Part shown: piece by piece, positions 1 to 8,792 of the stretch
How positions within the stretch are numbered: the stretch's first letter is position 1
Layout: each line of letters opens with the position of its first letter
Origin: Candidatus Zhuqueibacterota bacterium
GTDB lineage: Bacteria; Zhuqueibacterota; Zhuqueibacteria; Residuimicrobiales; Krinioviventaceae
Reading direction: 5' to 3'
DNA: 42,432 nucleotides
Assembly (NCBI GenBank): GCA_016929295.1
Contig: JAFGJB010000225.1
Coordinates: 1 to 42,432, forward strand
Notes under the pieces: generated by a model
The model's input: the letters and a program-made list of their open reading frames with translations, nothing else
Database searches by the model: none
Told to the model about the DNA's origin: nothing
Program-made: the position numbers and the translations under genes

Positions 1-154
1 CGCAACCAAAAACATCTAAACCGCCGAGGGCGCCGAGAGTCACAGAGGAAAAGAAGCGAAATCGGGCAATATCTCTGCGAATCTCGGCGCCCTCGGCGGT
101 TGGCTTTGAAACTTTGCTAAAAAAACAAGATGTTGCTGATTTGTATTACAGAGT
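1..154. repeat. Intergenic repeat with long hairpin at the left edge
   Basis: Positions 19-38 and 82-101 form a perfect 20-bp inverted repeat (core CCGCCGAGGGCGCCGAGA) around a 43-nt loop. Positions 1-28 match 42074-42101 in direct orientation with one mismatch. Positions 120-154 resemble 3141-3175. It is a non-coding dispersed repeat that is probably cut by the window edge. Confidence 0.75.
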
Positions 155-454
155 CACAAAAACACCAAGGATCACCAAAAAAAACTTCTTGGCCATTGGA
201 TCCTCGATGGCTCTGTGTTTGATGAATTTTGTATTTTGATGATATATTTTTATCATCGCAGTACCAATAACTGACCTTTTACTGCTTATCGTAAAAGGCC
301 AGTCTCTGGCAAAAACGATTAAAAAGCAGCATAAGATTGTAGAAAAATATTTTTTTTCTTTGCGTATCCTTTGCGGCTTTGCGTGAGTGAAAAAGATAAT
401 ATTTTAATGAAACATTCTTATCATTGCAGCTACCAGAAACTGAACTTTTACTGC
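155..454. other. Intergenic region downstream of the CotH-like gene
   Basis: I see no credible gene in these 300 bases. Positions 246-300 and 416-470 look like diverged direct copies of one sequence (shared words such as CTTTTACTGCT). A CTTTGCGTATCC-type repeat lies at 358-388 and resembles 37003-37040. Confidence 0.5.
270..303 (-). terminator. Possible terminator hairpin downstream of the CotH-like gene
   Basis: A 13-bp stem (270-282 with 291-303, one G-U wobble in the minus-strand RNA) closes an 8-nt loop. It lies about 150 bases past the CotH-like stop. No clean U-run follows, so it may instead be part of a dispersed repeat. Confidence 0.3.
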
Positions 455-2641
455 TCAGCGCATAAAAAGAATATTTCTGCTCAGCACATCACCATTCGCG
501 ACGTGCAAGCGAACGACATACAATCCGCTGGCGACGACCTCTCCCCTCTCATTCGTGCCATCCCAGCTCGTCCGATGGTCACCCGCTTGCAGGTGTTGAT
601 CGACCAGTGTGCGCACTTTGGATCCTAAAATGCTGTAAATGTCTATCTGTCCGACTCCAGGTCGATCAATTGAATAATGAATCTCGGTCGACGAGTTGAA
701 TGGATTGGGATAGTTTGCGTCGAGCATGACGTGCGGTTGCATCGCCTCTATCCCGGCCATGATGGCACGATTCTCTACATGTGTCGCACTCTCCTGCACA
801 TGAGCTGTGACGGTGACATCTTCCTGCAAAGCAATTTCGATATCAGGCGTATAATAATATGTATCTCGATGAGCCGAGTGCACCTGCCAATGCGATAATT
901 TATAGCCCGAATTGGGCATGACACTGAGCGGCAGGGGGATGTCATTGAAAAATAGCCCCGCAAAACCATCCGCGATTGCATGACGTGAAATTGTCAGCCG
1001 ACCCGCTTCCGGAATGTTGAGATTAACATTGATATCGGATGTTCCGCTCAGGCCAAAAAACTCGACAACATTCTTGACGGTATATTGCCGGCGCTGGCGT
1101 GCAAAGTAGCGCATCTTTTCCACATTGGCTTGCCACTTTTCGACGGAATCAAAGGTCGGCTGTATCCACGATTCCGCCGCGCTGCCGGTCTCATCCAGCA
1201 ACCCGCCCCACTTTGCAATATGGTGCGGGATTTCAGCCCTGATGCCGTTTGCCAGGCTATCGATCACGCCGATGACGCGCGCGGCGGCAAAAGTCGTGTT
1301 CATGTGCCAGGCGTACTCGTTGATGAATTGATTTTTAAATTCCTCATTTTTCAGCAGATTTCTGAAAAGCCGGGTGGACCACTCGGGATTCGGCCAGCCG
1401 GGACCGCTTGCCGTGGTGCATTTGTCGATCATATTCTCCCTGACCCAGAAATCCGTCAGGGTCTGGTCCATATCGAAATTGATCCAGCGCCACCGCGTAT
1501 AGTCGCCCGTATTCGCCTTCCAAAATTTGATATTATTGCACGGCCAATCCCTTTCGGCTAAATAGATATGTCCGACCATATAACCGATGTACTGATCGAT
1601 ATCCATCCGGCTTTTCACCGGTTCGTACAGCGCCGGATTCGACATATCATGGGTGGTGATATAATTGAACATGGCATTGTAATCGGCATTGCTGCCGTGC
1701 ATGGCCTCGCCACGGCGTTCCAACAGATTGACATCATCTGCATCGACGCCAAAATTTTCGGCGATATAATGCTCATTGATCTTTTCGCGAATATTGTGGA
1801 TGCCCCAATAGTCGCCGTTCAGATAGACGACAGCGGGTCGATAGGCCTGATAGTCGGCATCCATTCTTGTCGCCAACAGCAGCTGGGCGACGGCATCTCG
1901 CAGCATGGTGAACATCTGGTCGTCCGCCGCACTTCGCAGGATGAATGATTCGAATTTATCGATCTCCTTCTCTTTGAACAGCTTGTAGCGAAAGGAGCCT
2001 TTGCCGTAACGACTGCGCGCGTAGAGGGCCAGAGATTTTTGCGGATAACGGTGACGCGAGCAGCCGCCAAATATCTTCACGCCGGCCTGCTGGTTCAGGG
2101 CCTGTGCGCCGTCCATTTCATAGAATTCAATATTGATGGGACGTTCCCAGTCCTGGTTCACATTGCTGATGACGCCGGCGCAGTAGCCGTCGATGCCGTT
2201 GATGCCGGTGACATAGATGCCGATCTCTTCGGCAAAAAAATTATCCGGATCGGTGACCAGAGAGATGACAGGAAGGTTGACCGGAATATCGATGAAATAG
2301 GTGTTGGTGATGATGTCACTGGGCGGCGTACCGGACTGACAGGCGATGGCGCGAATCGCGCACGTCTTGTCTATGACGATCGGCGCCTCATAGAGAGGTG
2401 CGCTGTCATCCGGCGGACGCCCGTTCAGGGTGTAATGGATATCGACCTGATCGGCATTCGCAAAGCTGACGCAGACGTTGCCGTGATAAAATCCGCCTGG
2501 CGGAGAAAATAACGGTTCCGGCGTAATAACAGCCATGTGAGCAGAATTATTAGCCAAACCAGGCAATAGCGCGCCAAGCGTCATATTGATGATAAAGTAC
2601 ATTATCAACAATGAGAGGATTTTTACTTTCGCACAGCTCAT
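455..2641 (-). CDS. Secreted CotH-kinase family protein with C-terminal FlgD-like sorting domain
   Basis: Predicted exported multidomain protein of about 728 residues. From the chosen start, a hydrophobic signal segment (KILSLLIMYFIINMTLGALL) is followed by a chitobiase/FN3-like region (FSPPGGFY to about residue 115). A CotH domain follows, with the family motifs NGDYWGIHNIREKI and WRWINFDMDQTL. A beta-rich region comes next, then an 80-residue C-terminal domain with YPNPFNSSTEIHYSI and SGLYVVRL, typical of FlgD-like/type IX-type anchors in FCB-group bacteria. CotH proteins adopt a kinase fold, and the best-studied one phosphorylates spore-coat proteins; the substrate here is unknown. The frame stays open upstream to a TTG at 2710, but the ATG at 2641 puts the signal segment at the N-terminus, so I prefer it. 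More than 1 kb of repeat-rich DNA separates the gene from the conflict island, so a functional link is doubtful. Confidence 0.85.
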   Translation of the reverse strand: MSCAKVKILSLLIMYFIINMTLGALLPGLANNSAHMAVITPEPLFSPPGGFYHGNVCVSFANADQVDIHYTLNGRPPDDSAPLYEAPIVIDKTCAIRAIACQSGTPPSDIITNTYFIDIPVNLPVISLVTDPDNFFAEEIGIYVTGINGIDGYCAGVISNVNQDWERPINIEFYEMDGAQALNQQAGVKIFGGCSRHRYPQKSLALYARSRYGKGSFRYKLFKEKEIDKFESFILRSAADDQMFTMLRDAVAQLLLATRMDADYQAYRPAVVYLNGDYWGIHNIREKINEHYIAENFGVDADDVNLLERRGEAMHGSNADYNAMFNYITTHDMSNPALYEPVKSRMDIDQYIGYMVGHIYLAERDWPCNNIKFWKANTGDYTRWRWINFDMDQTLTDFWVRENMIDKCTTASGPGWPNPEWSTRLFRNLLKNEEFKNQFINEYAWHMNTTFAAARVIGVIDSLANGIRAEIPHHIAKWGGLLDETGSAAESWIQPTFDSVEKWQANVEKMRYFARQRRQYTVKNVVEFFGLSGTSDINVNLNIPEAGRLTISRHAIADGFAGLFFNDIPLPLSVMPNSGYKLSHWQVHSAHRDTYYYTPDIEIALQEDVTVTAHVQESATHVENRAIMAGIEAMQPHVMLDANYPNPFNSSTEIHYSIDRPGVGQIDIYSILGSKVRTLVDQHLQAGDHRTSWDGTNERGEVVASGLYVVRLHVANGDVLSRNILFMR

Positions 2642-3307
2642 AAATTCGTATGGTATGCTTTCATAGACAATCGCTCTGGATCTGTTTTCAGAGGCAATGG
2701 AATATAGCAAAGAGTTAAAGGAGATGCAAGCGGCGCCGGCGGCTCGTATGATTTTGTGCCCGGGTTATTTTGTCATCCGCCATCCCAGCAGATAAAGCAC
2801 GCTCTGATTGTAAATATTGCAGCAAGAGCTCTGCACTGTCGGCCACACTCCCGCACTCGTGCGAATTTCAGCGAAGAAATGATCAAAAGCAAGACCGCCG
2901 CCCATTTGCCAGTCTGCTTGCCATTGCCTTGTTCTCGCGGTCCAATCCGTGCGGGTGACGTTCGACCGGTCATCAAGTCTAGCCTCAGACAACTTGGCGG
3001 CCTTTGGCCGCAACCAAACAATGTAACAATTACAAAAAACTAAACGCAAAGGCGCAAAGAGCCGCAGAGGCTCGCAGAGATAAATGGGTGTGCCGCGGCA
3101 TAAAAACTTTTCAAGATAATCGATTAACAAAAATTTTGTTGAAAAAACACGATGTTGCCGCCTTGTATAACAGGAGAATAATACATGATGTTAAAATGTT
3201 ATATTGACATAAAAGAGTGTCATGCGCTGAGGAAAGCAATCCTAAATTGCCGGGACATCCTGGACAGGAATAAGGTAATAAGGTGAAAATGTGAGGTATG
3301 CTATTTT

Positions 3308-3520
3308 GCTATTAAGGTCGAAAGATGAAAATAAGGTTTGAAGACAATAATATAGCTTCGGTTTTCATAGCCGGTCATTTTGATGTGCCAGATTTTGAAA
3401 TTTGTAGGATTCGGTAAAATTCTTTGGCTTGTGCCGGCTTGGTCTAAAACGTCCATTAGAGCAGGTCAGAATTAAACGAAATATGAGAAATCCTATTTTT
3501 GATTTTCGACCTTAATAGCA
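3308..3520. repeat. MITE-like element with inverted ends
   Basis: TGCTATTAAGGTCGAAA at 3308-3324 is repeated in inverted orientation at 3504-3520. The similarity extends imperfectly inward to about 30 bp. The 213-bp element holds no ORF. It shares its right end with the next element. Confidence 0.55.
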
Positions 3521-3733
3521 TAGGCGTCAACCTAACACGAAAAATGCCTCACGCAAAGGTGCAAAGACGCCGAGATACGCCAAGGTTCTAGAAAATTTGG
3601 GAGATTTCTCTATGATTTTTTCCTTCGCGAACCTTTGCGTCTCCGCGCCTTTGCGTTAGATTGTGTTTTTGAGCATATGAGATAACGTATTGATTTACGA
3701 TACTTTTATTTTCAGCAAGTTGACGCCTATGCG
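3518..3733. repeat. Second MITE-like element containing a CGCAAAG palindrome
   Basis: GCATAGGCGTCAAC (3518-3531) recurs inverted at 3720-3733. The 216-bp interior holds an imperfect long palindrome: ACGCAAAGGTGCAAAGACGC near 3544 and its inverted relative ending near 3658. The element abuts the end of the WD40 gene, whose stop codon is at 3750-3752. Confidence 0.55.
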
Positions 3734-3749
3734 CCTTCGTGGGGATGAC

Positions 3750-6700
3750 TTAATTTTTCGTTCGCATCTTTTGTTGCACATCCGGTTCATTTTGCAGTGT
3801 ATCTGTCCGCGTCCTGGTATCTGGAGGAGTCTCTTTATCCGTCTGCGGTGCGACCAACACATCTTTGAGCGTATCTATCTGAGTGCTCGAGTCTCTATTT
3901 GCCGGTCTTTCGAATTGCGAATTTGGCAATTCATTTAACACGGTATCTGACTGAGCGTCAGAGCCCGCATCAGTCGCTCTGTTAAATTGCGGCGCGACCA
4001 GCACATCTTTGAGCGTATCTATCCGGGCGATCGAGTCCGCATCAACCGTTCTACTGAATGGTGGCGCTGACGATTCTCTCAGCCGCCTGTCCGTTTGAGC
4101 GCGAGGATCAGCCTTGATTGTCTTGCCAAATGGCGCCGCTTCCTCGATTCTGCCGATCTTTTGCTTTGACTTTATGCGCAGAAACAACGGCGCTAAATCT
4201 TTTCCGCCAAAATCTGTCTCGGCCACATCCGGCAGTGAATCCTTGCTGACAAATTGAAACATGCTTGTGTCAAATCCGACGGTCTGCATGAGACCATTTG
4301 TCAGAACTGACGGATAGTCCATCTTGTCCTGCGTTGAATCTGACCACTGTATATCCCCGCGAATGGAATCCGCCACGAGTCGATATGGATGTCGGCTCAG
4401 GAAATCGGCATACACCTGTAACGGCTGGTCGCTATAGGCCAGGGGCATAGTTGATGTGTAATCGCCTGATTGACCTTGCACCAGATCCCACAGACGAATG
4501 GTCCCATCAGATGAGCCGGACGCCAATGTCCGACCATCCGGACTGAAGGCAACGCTCCTAGTCCAGCCGGTATGTCCCTCCAGCTGGTGGCGTTCAGTCC
4601 CGCTGGCGACATCCCAGATACGAACAGTGCCATCTTCTGATCCCGACGCCAACGTCACGCCGTCCCGGCTAAAGGCAACGCTAAAGATCCCTCCGCTCTG
4701 ATCCTCCAGGCGGCGAAGCTCAATCCCGCTGACGACATCCCAGAGACGAATGCTCTCATCCCATGAGCCTGAGGCCAATGTCGCGCCGTCAGGGCTGAAA
4801 GCGACACTTTCAATCGCACCGCTTTCACCCTTTAGGATGCTTCGTACAACTCCACTGGCAATATCCCAAAGACGAATGCTCCCATCTAATGATCCGGACG
4901 CCAATGTTCCACCGTCCGGGCTAAAGGCAACGCTGTTGACATCATCGGTATGACCCTCCAGCCAGCGGCGCTCAGTTCCGCTGGCAATATCCCAGAGACG
5001 AACGATCCTGTCAGCTGAACCGGACGCCAATGTCCGGCCATCCGGACTGAAGGCGACGCAGTAGACTACTCCGCTAGGCCCCCCCAGGCGAGCGCGTTCA
5101 GCACCGCTGGCAACATCCCAGAGACGAATGCTCCCATCATCCGAGCCGGACGCCAATGTCCGGCCGTCCGGGCTGAAGGCAATACATCTGATCCAGCCGG
5201 TGTGACCTTCCAAACGGCGGCGTTCCGCTCCGCCGGCTACATCCCAGAGACGAATGCTGCCATCTTCTGAACCGGACGCCAATGTCCGGCCATCCGGCCT
5301 GAAGGCAACGCATCTGACGTCATCAGTATGACCTTCCAGGCGGAGGCGTTCGTTAACTGCTGCCATAGCTTCACGAAAATGAGGGATGATCGGCGGCACG
5401 TACGGACTTGATTTACTTAACCACGCCAATCCCAACGAAAACATTATCAGTACACCGGCGACGGCCACCGGCAACCAGTCGAACCATGTCTTTGTCCTGT
5501 TGGAAAAAAAGCGGCGCAGCACATTTGGGACTCCTACAGCCAATCTTCGCGGTCGGCGGCCGGACATGTATGTCAGAAAGACATAATCATGCATGCCGCT
5601 CTCTTCCGGTGTGGTTTTCAGGAATTTCAAAATGCGACGCCAGTGCCGCCTTTTCAGGCCGGGGGTTCGGGCGACGTCCAGAATAAAACCCTGGCCCGGC
5701 TCTTCTATGGCGCTCTCTAATAAATCCTGCAACGCCTTACGGACTGCTGTTTCTCCTTGCCGACCCATCTCCTGTATGAGGCGCAGACGCCACCAATTCG
5801 GCATCATGCCGTACCTCAGCCACGGCAGGCGCGCCAATCTCAGCAGTCGTTCTTCGGTGATGAGCTTTTGCCCGGCGTCATCTAAGAGGCGATAGCCCAG
5901 ATAGATTGTCAAATCCCAGCCAAGCATGGGATATACGGCGCAGGCGCAGAGCCAGTAAAATCCCTCGTCTCCAAGATAGTTCATTAATTGGCGGCAGAGC
6001 TGCTCGACCTTTGCCGGTTCGGGCTCGTTTTGCTCCAAATAGAGCATGGGACGCTGCGCCAGCAGTTCAGGATATGCGGCAGCACCGTCGGCAGGGGAAA
6101 CGGAAAAGGTCAGGTTTCGCTGCATCGATTCAATGAGCACTGCCAATCCCGCTTGCGTGGCGGGCATCACCATGAAATCCTGGCCGGCCAACGCACTCTC
6201 TCGATAACCCCATTGCTCCGGGAATTCCGGCGTCAGCAGCGCCCGTTCATTCCAGTCGGAAAACTTTTCCAGCCAGCGTTGCGGTCGACCGGTGATCGGG
6301 TGCATCAGGCCGGCGCCGTCGCTAAAAATGAGCAAGCGATGGTCAGGGTAACGCATTGCCAAATCTGTCAGAGACTGGGCCGGCGCCACCGGCGTCTCGC
6401 CATAGCATGTTCGCGGATCGCCGTCGAAATAGTAACGATCGATGAACACGCCGCTTTCTTTCAGTCGGTTGAGCAGCTCGTCGGCCCGGCGCGCCTGCTG
6501 ATCATGAAAAGTCGCACGATCGACCAGCGCGAGATATTCGGGCAGCACCTGGCGGTCGCGATAAACCGGGGTGAAAACGCCTGCACGCCTGGCCGTGGCG
6601 TTCACCGTGGCGGCCGCATTCAGTTCCCGGGAGGCGATGTCGCGATGCAGGCGCAGTTGCTGAGCGGTGCGACGAAACAGCGGTCCGCGAAAAAGCTCGT

Positions 6701-7742
6701 CACTGCTCCCCCTGACGACGATGCGCTGCATCTCCGGAACCGACAAGGTTCGGCGCTTTTCCAACTGCAGCCGCCCTCTGAACCACCGCCAGATCATCCA
6801 CACGAGCAGGAAAGGTATATAGATGATAAATGAAAGAATAAAAGAGCGCAACAAACTCATACCAAAACTTGAAGGTTGTAATTGCAGTTGCTTTACTTCG
6901 AATCGATCCGCATAGTCATTGATCTCGTTCACCATCAGTCGCAATTTTTCAAGCTGAACGTCCTCTTCTCTTCTCGGAACCGGCTGCAAACGACGAAAGG
7001 CATCTGCCAGTTTGAGCGAGTCCAGCACGATGGTGGTATCAGGAGAACCGCTTTTATGCTCAATGAGTAGCGATGTCGGATTGAATTGAGGGTGATTCAC
7101 CGTCAAGCGACTGCTGCCTTTTTTGCTCGCATAGCGAAAATGAAACCGACCATCGCTAGCAGTGGTCTTTTGCTGATCCATGAATATGACGACGGCGTCG
7201 CTGACGGCTTTTATGTCGTGGGTCACGACATTTCCACTCAAGGTGAAAATTCTTTCCTGTGAGAGTATCTTAAAATAGAAAACGAGGACAATGCCCAGTA
7301 ACACGATCGTCCCCATCGCCACGCACAGCCATTGCAGATAACCGAGTCCCTTGGCTAATTCTTTGAGTCTCGCCGCCTGCTTCGGCACGGTTTCGGACGG
7401 CCTGGATCGCAGAGAAGCAAGCTTCTTTGCCGCCATTTTGAGTTTTCCGGCGAGATCCAGTTCTCCTTCCGCTGACCTTTCTACTGATGAATCCTCCATA
7501 AAGTATGGTCGCAAAGACAGCCAGCGGTTAAAGCGCTCGTAGAGTATGTCCTGTTCTTGTGGCGACGTGCAAAGGATCGGCGCCAGCAGGGTTTTCAATT
7601 TCCGGATATCCTGCGCCAGAGCGCCTTGTGCAGCCAGAGCCAGAACCAGGTCGTGCACGGCGATATACTGCTCGGTGCTAAAGTCAAATCCGCTTCGCCG
7701 CAGTTCTCCCAGAAAATCAAAAATGTCATCTGTCGTAAACAT
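3750..7742 (-). CDS. MoxR-associated membrane protein: vWA-like core and seven WD40 repeats
   Basis: Large four-part protein of 1330 residues, 9 bases downstream of the MoxR gene. The N-terminus (DIFDFLGELRRSGFDF) resembles the helical domain of MoxR-linked vWA/CoxE-type partners. A membrane segment (about 134-157), a carboxypeptidase-regulatory-like beta-sandwich (about 165-245) and a second membrane segment (about 297-320) follow. Residues about 395-510 look like a vWA-type fold (EYLALVDRATFHD, YYFDGDPRTC, LLIFSDGAGL, ALLTPEFPEQ), but the DxSxS metal-site motif reads DRATF. A third membrane segment (about 750-775) precedes seven WD40 repeats (about 794-1091). The tail holds imperfect repeats around DTLKDVLVAPQ. 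Positive-inside charges suggest that the WD40 propeller lies outside the cytoplasm. In related systems a MoxR ATPase remodels a vWA partner to control effectors. That role here is inferred. Confidence 0.88.
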   Translation of the reverse strand: MFTTDDIFDFLGELRRSGFDFSTEQYIAVHDLVLALAAQGALAQDIRKLKTLLAPILCTSPQEQDILYERFNRWLSLRPYFMEDSSVERSAEGELDLAGKLKMAAKKLASLRSRPSETVPKQAARLKELAKGLGYLQWLCVAMGTIVLLGIVLVFYFKILSQERIFTLSGNVVTHDIKAVSDAVVIFMDQQKTTASDGRFHFRYASKKGSSRLTVNHPQFNPTSLLIEHKSGSPDTTIVLDSLKLADAFRRLQPVPRREEDVQLEKLRLMVNEINDYADRFEVKQLQLQPSSFGMSLLRSFILSFIIYIPFLLVWMIWRWFRGRLQLEKRRTLSVPEMQRIVVRGSSDELFRGPLFRRTAQQLRLHRDIASRELNAAATVNATARRAGVFTPVYRDRQVLPEYLALVDRATFHDQQARRADELLNRLKESGVFIDRYYFDGDPRTCYGETPVAPAQSLTDLAMRYPDHRLLIFSDGAGLMHPITGRPQRWLEKFSDWNERALLTPEFPEQWGYRESALAGQDFMVMPATQAGLAVLIESMQRNLTFSVSPADGAAAYPELLAQRPMLYLEQNEPEPAKVEQLCRQLMNYLGDEGFYWLCACAVYPMLGWDLTIYLGYRLLDDAGQKLITEERLLRLARLPWLRYGMMPNWWRLRLIQEMGRQGETAVRKALQDLLESAIEEPGQGFILDVARTPGLKRRHWRRILKFLKTTPEESGMHDYVFLTYMSGRRPRRLAVGVPNVLRRFFSNRTKTWFDWLPVAVAGVLIMFSLGLAWLSKSSPYVPPIIPHFREAMAAVNERLRLEGHTDDVRCVAFRPDGRTLASGSEDGSIRLWDVAGGAERRRLEGHTGWIRCIAFSPDGRTLASGSDDGSIRLWDVASGAERARLGGPSGVVYCVAFSPDGRTLASGSADRIVRLWDIASGTERRWLEGHTDDVNSVAFSPDGGTLASGSLDGSIRLWDIASGVVRSILKGESGAIESVAFSPDGATLASGSWDESIRLWDVVSGIELRRLEDQSGGIFSVAFSRDGVTLASGSEDGTVRIWDVASGTERHQLEGHTGWTRSVAFSPDGRTLASGSSDGTIRLWDLVQGQSGDYTSTMPLAYSDQPLQVYADFLSRHPYRLVADSIRGDIQWSDSTQDKMDYPSVLTNGLMQTVGFDTSMFQFVSKDSLPDVAETDFGGKDLAPLFLRIKSKQKIGRIEEAAPFGKTIKADPRAQTDRRLRESSAPPFSRTVDADSIARIDTLKDVLVAPQFNRATDAGSDAQSDTVLNELPNSQFERPANRDSSTQIDTLKDVLVAPQTDKETPPDTRTRTDTLQNEPDVQQKMRTKN
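4470..5360 (-). repeat. Seven-unit WD40 repeat array
   Basis: Seven 42-residue (126-bp) units with the consensus VAFSPDGRTLASGS..GSIRLWDVASG make one predicted seven-bladed propeller. The units are very similar to those of the two STAND proteins at 16-26 kb, pointing to shared ancestry or gene conversion. Confidence 0.9.
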
Positions 7743-7751
7743 AAGCTGTAC

Positions 7752-8753
7752 TTACCTGGCTCTATCCATCCATTCTTTCAAGACGGCTTTCGATCTCTGC
7801 TGATCCTCGATTGTCTTGACGAGAGAGTTCAGAGTGCCGGCAATGCGCTCCGGCTGCTGGCGCAATGGATTTTCCAGACCATTCTTTTCGCCGATTTCGC
7901 GCAAGACCAGCAGCCATCCCAAGAGCTCTGCCGTGGCCGGCCGCTTTTGCAGGCCGCTCTCCGGCCGGCGCAGCAGATGAAAGAGATCAAGTGCATCATC
8001 GAGCAATTGACTGCTGCCGCCGGTGAACAGGCCCAGACGGGCGTCGATGATTTTTTTGAGGCGATCTTGATCCGGAAAAGGAATGTTATAGTAGATGCAG
8101 CGCCGCAAAAAAGCATCGGGCAGATGCTTCTCGGAATTGCTGGTGATGATCAAGATCGGTCGCAGCTCTTGCTGAGCCTCAATTTTGACATTTCCCAATT
8201 CGGGTATCTTGAAATACATGCCTTCGACTTCATTGAGAATGTCATTGGGGAAATCGCGCGGCGCCTTGTCCACTTCATCGATCAGCACCACAGATCGCCG
8301 GGGACCGTCATGATGAAAATCCGGCGGCAACCACGATGCGACCACCGATTTATCATTGGCGAGCAAGATCGCCAGGCCGAGCGCGTTATAGGTCAGATAG
8401 TCCAGGCTGTTCTGGCTGCCCTCACCGGTCTGCGCCGCGTGAAACCGACTGAGCGTGTCATAGGTGTAAAAGAGATCGCGCGCCGTGCTGGTCGATTTGG
8501 TCTCGAACTTGAGCGGCGGTTTGAATCCCAGCTCCCAGGCCACGCTGAAGGCCAGCTGCGTTTTGCCGGTGCCGGGTTCGCCGGTGAGCAGCAGCGGCTG
8601 GCCGAGAAGCAAGGCGACATTGACCGCATCGACCAGGCCGGAATCGGGCAAATACCTGGAGGGATCTTCGTGACCGGCGCGCTTGAATGGGGGCAGCTCA
8701 ATGGGTTTCATCTGACGTTTTTGCGGATCGCCGCTGTAAAAAGGGAATCTCAT
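7752..8753 (-). CDS. MoxR-family AAA+ ATPase
   Basis: AAA+ ATPase of about 333 residues. The Walker A motif is GEPGTGKT (residues 58-65) and the Walker B motif is VVLIDEVDKAP (from 155). It also has the sensor-type SNSEKHLPDAFLRRC segment characteristic of MoxR-like proteins. MoxR ATPases act as chaperones or remodelers of vWA-domain partners, and the vWA-like WD40 protein begins 9 bases downstream, so the two probably form one ATP-driven switch. The frame is open to a GTG at 8774, but AAGGAG at 8762-8767 lies 8 bases before the ATG at 8753. A second ATG at 8759 is only 2 bases from it. I therefore chose 8753. The N-terminal residues RYLPDSGLVDAVNVALLLGQ fit the family. Confidence 0.93.
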   Translation of the reverse strand: MRFPFYSGDPQKRQMKPIELPPFKRAGHEDPSRYLPDSGLVDAVNVALLLGQPLLLTGEPGTGKTQLAFSVAWELGFKPPLKFETKSTSTARDLFYTYDTLSRFHAAQTGEGSQNSLDYLTYNALGLAILLANDKSVVASWLPPDFHHDGPRRSVVLIDEVDKAPRDFPNDILNEVEGMYFKIPELGNVKIEAQQELRPILIITSNSEKHLPDAFLRRCIYYNIPFPDQDRLKKIIDARLGLFTGGSSQLLDDALDLFHLLRRPESGLQKRPATAELLGWLLVLREIGEKNGLENPLRQQPERIAGTLNSLVKTIEDQQRSKAVLKEWMDRAR

Positions 8754-8761
8754 AGTCATTG

Positions 8762-8767
8762 CTCCTT
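8762..8767 (-). promoter_or_regulatory. Ribosome-binding site that decides the MoxR start
   Basis: AAGGAG in the minus-strand message lies 8 bases before the ATG at 8753, favouring it over the GTG at 8774. Confidence 0.6.
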
Positions 8768-8792
8768 CATGCACTCATATTTTCACTCGCGT

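Larger units (their letters stand above)
2642..3749. other. Repeat-rich intergenic region between the CotH gene and the conflict island
   Basis: No convincing gene is present. On the minus strand, 2765 to about 3000 is open and could be a degenerate tail of a protein (ending LLGWRMTK), but it has no ribosome-binding site or recognisable domain. Positions 2991-3018 match 42054-42083 apart from a 2-base indel. Positions 3040-3090 and 3543-3655 are CGCAAAG-type repeats. Two adjacent elements with terminal inverted repeats occupy 3308-3733. Confidence 0.55.

Noticed and set aside
2765-3130. Open minus-strand frame of 121 codons upstream of the CotH-like gene
   Set aside because: Its first half reads through dispersed-repeat DNA and no domain or ribosome-binding site is visible. 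A decayed gene tail remains possible but unsupported.
4470-5360. Repeated DNA units that could be taken for a CRISPR or satellite array
   Set aside because: They are coding WD40 units of 126 bp with drifting sequence and no spacers.
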